The notes beneath the pieces are model-generated. The model made no database searches, was not told the DNA's origin, and worked only from the letters and a program-made list of their open reading frames with translations. A DNA stretch of 44,754 nucleotides. Source: Chara braunii. Its lineage: Eukaryota > Streptophyta > Charophyceae > Charales > Characeae. Made by a program: the position numbers and the translations under genes. Positions 32,940-42,389 of the stretch are shown here, piece by piece. Positions within the stretch are counted from its first letter, which is position 1. Every line of letters starts with the position of its first letter. Location of the stretch: contig BFEA01000694.1 of assembly GCA_003427395.1 (NCBI GenBank), positions 396,478 through 441,231 on the forward strand, in the 5' to 3' direction.

Positions 32940-33600
32940 GAGATGAACCTGGCCCGGGTCTCTGCCCGGGTGCATTCCGAGCGATGAGCAAAGCAGCGGA
33001 CTGGTGCCGAGCGGGCGGGCGCTGAGAGTGGAGGGAACCTGGATGGGTGTCGCGACCGGGTGCGGAGCAAAGAGGAACTAGGGGAGGGTGACTGTGCATA
33101 GCCCGGGCAACGGAAACGAAGAACGACGGGCAGTGTGGCACGGGGCACTAGCAAAGGCGGAGAGGACGGATAGCAGAGGGTGACCAGAGGGGCCGAGAGA
33201 AGGAGATGCACCTGGGCGGTGAGACGCGCCGGGTGCATTCGGGGAATGGCGCAACAGTGGCCCGGGGCGGGTGCTTACCTGGGCGGTGCCGGAGGCTTGT
33301 AGGGGTAGATGAACCCGGGCGGGGTAGCGCGCCGGGTGCCTCCGGCGTAAGGGAGAATGGCGGAGCAGGGAGCCCAGGACGAATGTGGGCGATAGAGTGT
33401 GCCACGAACACGCGGAGCGGGGAAGTGAGTGTGGGCAGGAGAGGGCGACGGGCGACGGGGTCGTGTGGAGTGACAGATAGCGGGCAGGCAGGGCGGTGTC
33501 GCACGGTGTAGTAGTGAAGGCGGACTGACCGGGAAGGACGAGTGAAGTAGGGGGGGAGTTTCCGAATGAACCCGGATGGGTTCTCCCGCTAGGTACATGC
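32940..33600 (+). repeat. GC-rich hairpin family (AACCnGG...CCnGGT)
   Basis: Modules share GA-TGAACC or GATGCACC and a closing GGGTGCATTC-type word, forming hairpins whose inner stems differ: GCCCGGG/GCCCGGG near 32,950; TGCACC/GGTGCA at about 33,208-33,238; AACCCGGGCG/CGCGCCGGGT at about 33,312-33,340; AACCCGG and AGGT near 33,567. Spacing is about 85-260 bp. The same set recurs at about 40,980-41,640. Confidence 0.6.
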
Positions 33601-33628
33601 GAAGGAGGGAGGGGGAGAAAGTATCGAT

Positions 33629-34021
33629 CCCACCCGTTTATTGATGAAAACGGGTGGGAGAAAGGCCTATTCCGACATTTTAGAATCGGGCGAACCCGAT
33701 TTTGTATTTAGTTTTAGAGTTGGGTTAGAGGATTCGGAGGTTAGTGTGAAACGAGATGCGCGGAGCTATGGCGGAGTCAGCGGGAGAAAAAGAGAGAAAG
33801 GATATCACCCTCGATCCTTGAGCAAATCGAGGGAGGGAAGAGTCGTTTTGGGGGCTATGACGATGGGCGACTTCGGGTCGGGAGTTAGATTTGGGTAGGA
33901 GTTAGTGGATTAGAGGATTAGAAGAAGAGTCAGTGCACTGAGATAAGGAGATGGCGGGAGGTGAACGAAGGAGGAAGACAGAAAGGTGGGTCTCACTCGT
34001 TTCTTAGCAGAAACGAGCGAG
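33629..34021 (+). repeat. Three about 180-bp modules, each with a hairpin
   Basis: Stems are CCCACCCGTTT/AAACGGGTGGG (33,629-33,658, perfect 11 bp), CCCTCGAT/ATCGAGGG (33,808-33,833, perfect 8 bp) and CTCACTCGTTT/AAACGAGCGAG (33,992-34,021, one mismatch). A separate AATCGGG/CCCGATT hairpin lies at 33,684-33,701. Following each main hairpin is a GGGAGAAAGG or GGGAAGGAGCGATTCCGA type sequence, so these are diverged tandem modules whose stems have changed in a paired way. Confidence 0.8.
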
Positions 34022-34293
34022 GGAAGGAGCGATTCCGAGCTTCGGCCCCTGGCGAGTTCATTGGAGGTGTCAGTTTTGGCGCTGGGTTGGTAGAAAGGAG
34101 GGGGGCAACGAAACGAGGTGCGCCGGATTCCTTCAGGGAGGTGCGGAATATGGGCGTAGAAGGTGGGAATGTACCCAGACCCGTTCTGCGCCAGGTTCAT
34201 CCGGGACCTGAGATGAGGAAGGACGGGATATAGCATATGAGCTTACCTGCAAGTTTGAGCTTCGGGGTCAGCACGAAGTTCGTATTATGGAAC

Positions 34294-34296
<3 letters not shown>

Positions 34297-34354
<58 letters not shown>
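34297..34354 (+). repeat. (GA)n microsatellite in LTR
   Basis: About 58 bp of pure GA. The same tract occurs at 34,824-34,881 and at 42,330-42,387. Confidence 0.97.
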
Positions 34355-34356
<2 letters not shown>

Positions 34357-34823
34357 CACATACCTGAGCACTGAGAAGGGAGAGAACCGCTGTTTGTCCG
34401 CAGTTGGGGATTGAGCGGCGGCAACGAGCGAAAGGATAGGTCTCGAGAGTTGCGGAATTAAGAGGAAGAAAGTCGCCTGCTGACAAATGTAGGATCCGGC
34501 AGGGGGAGTGAGGACTGCAGTCGGCTAGCCCAGTTCCTACAAAGGTTGCAAGTTGGCCTGTTCCGGCCCACAGTATCAGGTGAAAAAGCGGGAGGGCATC
34601 GTTGAGACTGCAAGCCAATCTGTAGGTTGGCGTGGGCTGGCGTGCTCGCAAGGAGGTCGGCGGACTGCGGAGTTGGGAAATCTGCTTATTGACCAGCATG
34701 CGGCCTACCCTGTAGGTCGAAGCAGCAAACTGGCTAGCGGGGCGTGGGCCTGGCCACCGTCTGGGGCACTGACCGTTCTACCAGGTCGGGCAGTAAGAAG
34801 TGAGCCGCGGGGGTGCAAGCTTN

Positions 34824-34883
<60 letters not shown>

Positions 34884-35332
34884 CACGTACCTGAGCACTG
34901 AGCAGGGAGGGAACAACTGTCTGTCCGCAGTTGGGGATTGAGCGGCGGCAGCGAGCGAACGGACAGGTCTCGAGAGTTGTGGAAGTAAAGGAAGAAAGCC
35001 ACCTGCTGGCAAATGTAGGATTCGGCAGGGGGAGTGAGGACTACAGTCGGCCAGCCTAGTTCCTACAAAGGTTGCAAGTTAGCCTGTTCCGGCCCACAGT
35101 ATCAGGTGAAAAAGCGGGAGGGCATCGTTGAGACTGCAGGCCAATCTGTGAATTGGCGTGCGCTGGCGTGCTCGAAAGGAGGTCAGCGGACTGCGGAGTT
35201 GGGAAATCTGCTTATTGACCAGCGTGCGGCCTACCCTGTAGGCCGAAGCAGCAAACTGCCTGGCCACCGGCTGGGGCACTGACCGTTCTACCAGGTCGGG
35301 CAGTAAGAAGTGAGCCGTGGGGGTGCAAGCTT
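34355..35332 (+). repeat. About 460-bp block duplicated around an N
   Basis: The blocks 34,355-34,822 and 34,882-35,332 are about 90% or more alike and are separated by N (34,823) plus a second (GA)n run. The other LTR copy has this block once (42,388-42,855), nearly identical to the first block here. The second block is the more diverged. This looks like two contigs from different LTR copies joined inside the microsatellite. Confidence 0.8.
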
Positions 35333-35984
35333 GTGGAAGGGTCAAGATCGTCGAGTTGAGTGAAGGGGTGTTCTTGCTGTTAGTTTGGAAGGTTATATGG
35401 GAATCAACAACCGACAATTTGACTTTTGTTCGGCCAAGCTGCGGTGCGTCCTGGCCATCATTGCGGGGCCCTCAGGTGACTGAAGGAAACAAGGCCCTCT
35501 CCGGAGAGTTGAGTCAGTCCCTCTCTTGGATCTCGAGAGTCTGAAACCCCTACCTCTGCCCTTCTAACTCTACGTCTAGTCTGTTGGTTCTGAGAGGAAG
35601 GCGTCAGGGGGGATTGCAACCCGTAATCCGCGCCAAGGCCTCTGTGGGAGGATCGCCCCACCGATTGCGGGAGCTCTGCCGGGACTCAGGCGGACTGATG
35701 GAGGCAGGGAACTGAGTAGTAATTCCCTGACTCCTTCTATAAGCCCAGCCATAACCCCTTATCTGTACATCTTTCTATGGTTTGACTGAGTGTACTGCGT
35801 GAATCCTGTACTCTGATTTTGGTTTGAATGTCAGGACTTAAGTCAGAGCGAAATAAAGGAATGTGTGTGTGAGTTCAGTTTTAGACTTTGTTTGGTTGCC
35901 TGAAAGGAGATTGTGAATAAATGGGGTTGCATTTGGGGGAAAGGTTGGGAGGAAGGCAGCATTGAGTGCCGCTTTGATTAGGTC

Positions 35985-36945
35985 GTTAAGGCTGGGAGGT
36001 CCTGATAAGTTTGGGAAAGCCCAACGCTTTGTTTATTTTTGGATTGCATGGAGCCCCAGACCGCTCTATAAGTTTAGGTAGCCTGAATGCTCTGGAGGCT
36101 GGGAAGTCCCCATAAGTTTGGGGAGACCCAGTGCTATGAATTGCATGGGGGGTCAGGACGCTCTATAAGTTAAGGTGTCCTGACTGCTCTGACTTGCGAG
36201 GGTTTGATTGTGATTGACTTTCAGGAACTCAGGGCGCTCAATAAGTTTTGGTGCCTTGAGTTCCCTTGTTTTCTTTGGGATTTTCCTGAGTTTATTTTGG
36301 TTCTGAACGAGGGGGCCGAGCTGTTCTGTAAGTTCGGGTGACTCAGTCTCTCCCTGCATTTGTTTTAAAGGAATGAACCTCACAAAGGGCAGGCCCTTCT
36401 GTAAGTTCAGGGGGCTTGACCCAATGCCATACACAGAAAGGCTCAAAGAAAAATGAATTAGGTGGAGAGGCAGACCCTTCTGTAACTTCAGGGGGCTTAA
36501 CTCAAAGCCTCACACATGCTGGAACCCAATGGTATAATCTGGCTATACTGTATTATTACTTTATCTACGAATAGGCTAGTCAGGCGCGGGTTCCATAAGA
36601 TTGGACAGCCTGACTATAGCTTATCGTAATTCGAAGAGAGTATAACTAAAGAAATATAACTGAAGGTAAACTTGGGCAGGCTGAGCAACGTTCTAAGATA
36701 AGCGGCTCAGCCCTATGTCCGTTTGGAAGACTAAGTGCGAAGAGGTATATATAACTTGGCTAATTAAAGAGTTCATGGCGGCTAGAGTGGTCTAGTCATA
36801 TGCCCAAGGAAGAGAAAAGTAGTTGTGTCCTCTGTTTGTGTATACTTGGCCGAGTTAGAACGGTCTATAAGTTTAGGTATTATGACTTTAGGCCTGGCTA
36901 AGTTGGGCGCGCTCTGTAAGTTCAGGTGGCCTGACCTATGCCTTA
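35985..36945 (+). repeat. Array of about 12 hairpins, conserved TAAG loop
   Basis: The loop core is close to GCTCTATAAGTTTAGGTG. Clear stems are CTGGG/CCCAG (36,099-36,131), GTCAGGAC/GTCCTGAC (36,152-36,184), GGAACTCAGGGC/GCCTTGAGTTCC (36,224-36,264, one wobble), TAGTCAGGC/GCCTGACTA (36,577-36,616) and GGCTGAGC/GCTCAGCC (36,679-36,712). Weaker or imperfect examples lie near 35,985, 36,056, 36,320, 36,390, 36,470, 36,860 and 36,915. This array occupies the same LTR position as the minus-LTR array at 23,205-23,800. Confidence 0.85.
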
Positions 36946-37199
36946 TGTAAGCTGGGTATAAAGGGTTAAATCATTGAGAGATCATGAACTATTGTTTGTT
37001 CAGGTTGACTTGGGGATGGTGAGAGCACTTACCTTTGTGGTTTGGCCTGCATGTGACTGAGTGAGGCTACTACTTGGTCTGAGTTTCAGTTTGATAGGTA
37101 CTTGCTTTAGTCGCTCGCCACGTGCTAGAGCGATAGGAGTTAGTTTCAATTCCTGCATTTTTTTAACTACGTTTTTTTACTTGGATCAATTCTTGCATT

Positions 37200-37795
37200 T
37201 TCTGGGATCTTTTGTTATACTTGGCTTTGTATAAATCTTGGCAAACTACTTTCTCTACGGGAAGCGCTGCCGAAATTTCTACAAATCCAAGGAGTTAGTC
37301 AACTTTTGGCTTGTCAAAGTTTAGCTTACCTATTCTTTATATCTGACTTAGTAAAAATTTGGAAAGTATCAATTTCTAAAGGGAGTGCTGTCCAAATTTT
37401 TGCTAATTCAGGGAGTTAGACAAAATTGGACTTTGAGAAGTCAAAGTTACTTTCATATTCTGAACTTAGCCTTGTATAAATTTTGGAATAACACTTTTCT
37501 AAAGGCAGTGCTGCCGAAATTTGTGCAAAACTAAGGAGTTCGTTAAATCTCGTCTAAGTTGAACCCAAGTTGTCTCTTGAGTTCGTATCTGGCTTAGTAT
37601 GAATCTGGGAAGTCCCCCTTTCTAAAGGGAGTGCTGCTCAAATTTCTACTAATTCAGGGAGTTAGACAAAATTTGACCTTCCAGAGTTAAATATTATTTC
37701 TGCTTTCATATTTAGATTTATATAAATTCTGGGAAAACACTTTTCGTACGGGAAGCGCTGCCGAAATTTTCTTAGTTTAAAGGAGATAGATTATA
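37200..37795 (+). repeat. 123-bp tandem module, five copies, alternating types
   Basis: The core GGGAAGCGCTGCCGAAATT or GGGAGTGCTG(T/C)CCAAATTT starts at 37,259, 37,381, 37,504, 37,627 and 37,750, a period of 122-123 bp. Copies 2 and 4 share CTAATTCAGGGAGTTAGACA and are closer to each other than to their neighbours, so the array grew by duplication of a two-unit block of about 246 bp. The minus LTR has three copies. Confidence 0.9.
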
Positions 37796-38452
37796 TTTTG
37801 ACAGGTGACGATTCTGGCAGTCCACTCTGAATAGGGGAGATTATGCCAGAGTCTACCTTTGCTTTGGGCACTGCTTATAGGTAGATTCAGGCTTCGTTAA
37901 TTGAGGTGATTCGAGTGGGATTGGGATACGGGGATTATTCTCCACGGACTTATAGGTTTAGCCTAGGGATTGACTTGTCTTGTGTTACAGGTTCATTTGT
38001 TCGTTCGGTTCAAGATTTGGACTAGTTTCAGCTTGATCCTGCCAGGATCATCTTCTGTTATCAATGATAAAAGGTTGGTTGCCGACTCGTCGGTTTACGA
38101 TTCAACTCCAATCCACTCTTGCCACTTAACCTAAAGGCTTTAGCCCTGGGGTTTGAATTGTTTCATTGTGTTTTTACCCGGACTTTATTGAATGGCCATT
38201 TGACAGAAGTACTGAGTATTTATTTAAGAGTCGCACGAGTGAGGCTTGTATGGCTAAAGCGAGGGGTGTGAGTGCAAGGAATGGTTGAGGTTGACCCCGT
38301 GTAGTGCGTGGACTTCTGGTTGAATCTTTGATGTGATTGCAGGTATGGTTGTGGTTCGGCTTCTGGACGTGTCTTCCTGCAATTACATACATATATGGCT
38401 GAGAGGAGCCCCACTGTGACTGTGAGAAGTGATCGTCCTGTAGAAATAAGCC

Positions 38453-38477
38453 TTATATATATATATATATTATATAT
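38453..38477 (+). promoter_or_regulatory. TA-rich run, possible TATA region
   Basis: TTATATATATATATATATTA followed by TATAT lies about 1.05 kb before the LTR end. I do not see it at the equivalent place in the minus LTR. It could serve as a TATA box for the U3 promoter, or be only a microsatellite. Confidence 0.25.
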
Positions 38478-39523
38478 GCCTTGGGTATGCGCGCAGCTTA
38501 CTATGATCGTGCGCAAGGATTAACCTGATTATGCCTTGGGAGAAAAGAGAGATCCCCTTTTATCCTTTGCTTCTTGGAGATTTTATAGTCGGACGTTGGT
38601 CCTGGGCTGGGATTCAAGGTCCTTGTCCAGGACATCCCAAGCCCTAGACTCTGCAAGGAAGGAATCTGTCCCCGTGCAGAGCCTATTTGCCTTACCTACG
38701 GAGACGCTCAGACCAAAGGTCGGAGGTCTCGCGGCGGCAACACGACTATTCCTTCAGCCGTGCAATGTCGTAAGGGATCAGACCCTCACGACACTTCGAG
38801 TCTGACACTTGAGTGTCATAAACGGTACTCGGATCCACGAGGGACCGCTTGATTATGGGCACTAAATAGTATGCCACCATTGTTACTGCCTGTGTACGCT
38901 TGCATTGCGGGTCGATATGAGTTAGCCCTGCGTCCGCGCGGTTTTATACCGAGTCTCGCGCGCGACGCCTATCCGATTTCCGCGTCGAGAAGTTATGATA
39001 TGGCTACTGAAGGGACTATGAGTGTTGCCGCGTTGTTCGATGTGTGTGTGCGTGTGCGTTTTATTTTTGTGTATGGTGTGCGCGTGGTGTGTGGGATGCG
39101 TCCTAGTCGACCGACGTCGAGCCGCACTTGGGACTTCAGCCCCCCAAGATATCGGTTCGCGTGCGGGTCCGATAGGCGTATTACCGCGAGTACCCGCTAT
39201 GCTACATCGAACGAGAAACGCCCTCGGCTGGTCCACCTCTGTGATTGCAACTGATCAGCTTTCGTACTGTGGACTGGTAGCTCGACGGGGATACGCCCAC
39301 CGAAGGGAGGTGACAACTCCCGTAAGGTGGAGGTAAGTTGTGCCTCGCGTAGGCCCTATCCTGTCGTAGGGGCTCGTGAGAGGTATGGCTGACGCACTCG
39401 GCCGGAGCGGCCTAAGGAAGCACCATTTGTGTGTTCGGGACGAGGTTGGTCCAACTCCTGCGTGACGTGGCCGAGAGGGTCCCGCGCTTCCGCATGCGGT
39501 GCCGGACCGATGCGCTTGACAGG

Positions 39524-39541
39524 TGGCGCCGTTGCCGGGGA
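39524..39541 (+). other. Primer binding site, tRNA-Asp type
   Basis: TGGCGCCGTTGCCGGGGA is the sequence expected to pair with the last 18 nt of plant-type tRNA-Asp (including CCA), the primer used by Athila/Tat-like Ty3 elements. It lies two bases after the LTR end TTGACA. This fixes the strand of the right-hand element as plus and shows that 31,364-39,521 is its 5' LTR. Confidence 0.9.
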
Positions 39542-40271
39542 TAACGGCTGCCTACCGTTGTCCCTGGTGGAACGACATCCGGGTATGAAAATAAGAAATA
39601 GGCAAATGAGAAATTTTGATAGGCTTGTATGAGTGATTGGCTAATATTTTGACTATCGCTGGGAGTATCGGGAGGACGGAGAGGTCCCTAGAAATCGAGC
39701 CTTGATTCGAGGTAGATTGATAATCCGCGGAGAATAACCGCTTCTGCTCTATTGACTGGGTTAGGAGGAATAGCTGATCATATATAGTATTGGATAAAGC
39801 ATGAAGCGGGGATTAATTCCGTGAGTGGGGTTTGAATGAGGCAGTAAGCGTTGCTTGAGATCGATAAGCGCCGTGACTATGCGATGAGAGCACTGCCTAG
39901 TATGCGATTAAATGAAGTTGAGAGACTCTTTGACCTTAGTGATTGATGAGTTTGGGTGATGCCTAGCGGGCTCGATCTGGCTAGGAATGAGCAAGGTGGC
40001 GCGGGCATTACCAAGTATGCCTATGATTGGAATCCAAGGCTAATTGACTCATTGTGGGTTTGGTGTGTTAAGCCTGCCTTGGGCGATAGTCAACTTAAGA
40101 TGGAGCGCTTGCCCTAGTCATATGATCCCTGTGTTAGAGAAAGTTGTCGATATGAGCGCGGTATGGATGAGTGGATGATTGATGAAGTGCGAAGTGAGGA
40201 GTTTAACTGTGAAAGTATTTCCTAGAGCCCTGGTTGAGGTGTGATGCGGCCAGTACGGTCCTTAGAGTCTT
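39542..40271 (+). other. Untranslated leader after the PBS
   Basis: 730 bases of internal region without a supported open frame (the best is 67 codons). The element's gag should lie further on, but the sequence stops at a single N (40,272) and jumps back into LTR sequence. Confidence 0.6.
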
Positions 40272-40272
40272 N

Positions 40273-42326
40273 CCGCGAGAGGGGGGGGATGCGGGAGCAA
40301 CTGGCCGGGCAACGCAACTCGGAGCGACGAGCTAGCAGCGAGTAGGCAACGGGGACGACCAGCGTGGGGGTGAACTGGGACGGAATCCGACGTTGGGTGC
40401 ATACGGGTGAAAGCAGAGATGACGGGGAGGCAAGTTGGGCGCAGCTGAGGGGTGATAGCCAGCTCCATCCGTCACGTACTCTGGCGAATGATGAGTAGGA
40501 ACAGGGATTTTTCGGGTGAGCGATCCCGAATATGGACACGAATTAGTATAGAAGTTGGTGTACTAGGAGTTAGTAGGAGGAAATGATGCGCCGGGGCTAC
40601 TGGTGTAGGACCGATGTGTGTGGGGTCCGGGAATGGAGCTGGACGGGAAGTGGGGAAGGCGCGTGCGAAATGCAGCAGGAAAAGGGTGGCCGACCTTTGG
40701 GGAAGCCGTGGGGCATCGCGCCGGCCACGGCCTTCGAGGCATCCGTGGAGATCTGGACAATACGGGGAAGATCGGCGCGACCGCTGAGGCTCAGAGAGCA
40801 CTTATAAAGCCGGAGCGCCTCGGCTATTGCTCGTTTCCGTTGTTTGCACCGGCGTTTTTCGACTGGGCCGTTGTAGGGACGGATGCGTTGCGCTATACCG
40901 ACCGCAGGGGAACCCGAAGGAAGAGATTGATGGGGCGGGCGCAGCGCTCAACGGGCGACGAGGATTGATAGAGGGAGACGAACCTGGCCCGGGTCTATGC
41001 CCGGGTGCATTTGGAGCGATGAGCAAAGCAGCGGACTGGTGCCGAGCGGGCGGGCGCTTAGAGCGGAGGGAACCTGGATGGGTGTCGCGACCAGGTGTGG
41101 AGCAAATAGGAACTAGGGGAGGGTGACTGTGCATACCCGGGCAGCGGAAATGAAGAGCGACGGGCAGTGTGGCACTGGGCACTAGCAAAGGCGGAGAGGA
41201 CGGATAGCAGAGGGTGACCGGAGGGGCCGAGAGAAGGAGATGCACCTGGGCGGTGAGACGCGCCGGGTGCATTCGGGGAATGGCGCAACAGTGGCCCGGG
41301 GGGGGTGCTTACCTGGGCGGTGCCGGAGGCTTGTTGGGGTAGATGAACCCGGGCGGGGTAGCGCGTCGGGTGCCTCCGGCGTAAGGGAGAATGGCGGAGC
41401 AGGGAGCCCAAGAGGAATCTGGGCGATAGATTGTGCCACAAACAGGCGGAGCGGGGAAGTGAGTGTGGGCAGGAGAGGGCGACGGGAGATGGGGTGGTGT
41501 GGAGTGACACAAGCGGGCCGGCAGGGCGGTGTCGCACGGTGTAGTAATGAAGGCGGATTGACCGGGGAGGGCGAGTGAAGTAGGGGGGGAGTTTCCGAAT
41601 GAACCCGGATGGGTTCTCCCGCTAGGTACATGCGAAGGAGGGAGGGGGAGAAAGTATCGATCCCACCCGTTTATTGATGAAAACGGGTGGGAGAAAGGCA
41701 TATTCCGACGTTTTAGAATCGGGCTAGCCCGATTTTGTATTTAGTTTTAGAGTTGGGTTAGAGGATTCGGAGGTTAGTGTGAAACGAGATGCGCGGAGCT
41801 ATGGCGGAGTCAGCGGGAGAAGAAGAGAGAAAGGATATCTCCCTCGATCCTTGAGCAAATCGAGGGAGGGAAGAGTCGTTTTGGGGGCTATGACGATGGG
41901 CGACTTCCGGTCGGGAGTTAAATTTGGGTAGGAGTTAGTGGATTAGAGNATTAGAAGAAGAGTCAGTGCNCTNAGATAAGGAGATGGCGGNAGNTGAACG
42001 AAGGNGGAAGACAGAAAGGTGGGTCTCNCTCGTTTCTTAGCAGAAACNAGCGAGGGAAGGAGCGATTNCGNGCTTCGGCCCCTGNCNAGTTCATTGGAGG
42101 TGTCAGTTTTGGCGCTGGGTTGGTAGAAAGGAGGGGGGCAACNAAACGAGGTGCGCCNNNTTCCTTCNGGGAGGTGNGGAATATGGGCGNAGAAGGTGGG
42201 AATGTACCCAGACCCGTTCTGCGCCAGGTTCATCNGGGACCTGAGATGAGGAAGGACGGGATATAGCATATGAGCTTACCTGCAAGTTTGAGCTTCGGGG
42301 TCAGCACGAAGTTCGTATTATGGAAC

Positions 42327-42389
<63 letters not shown>

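Larger units (their letters stand above)
31364..39521 (+). mobile_element. Giant LTR (8.2 kb), plus sense, 5' LTR
   Basis: It starts near TGAGCGCGAATACCC at 31,364 (TGACTC at 31,357 is an alternative) and ends ...GCGCTTGACA at 39,521, directly before GG and a primer binding site, so the 3' end is firm. Order inside: AAT-ACCC palindrome, AT-rich then very GC-rich DNA (32.2-33.6 kb), hairpin modules, (GA)n with an N-marked duplication, the constant-loop hairpin array (36.0-36.95 kb), the 123-bp tandem block (37.2-37.8 kb), a TA run (38,453-38,477), and the conserved last 700 bp. Long antisense Pro/Arg-rich open frames (up to 219 codons) in the GC-rich part are not conserved intact in the second copy. 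About 0.5 kb of the length is the suspect duplication at 34,355-35,332. Confidence 0.75.

Noticed and set aside
32482-33141. 219-codon antisense Pro/Arg/Ser-rich frame in the LTR
   Set aside because: It lies in GC-rich DNA where stops are rare and is broken or shifted in the second copy at 40,470-41,270, so no protein is conserved.
20861-39521. One giant transposon with long terminal inverted repeats (Maverick-like)
   Set aside because: The right arm ends in a tRNA-type primer binding site and the arms start with TG and end with CA-type ends, so they are LTRs of two elements. No DNA polymerase, capsid or integrase gene lies between.
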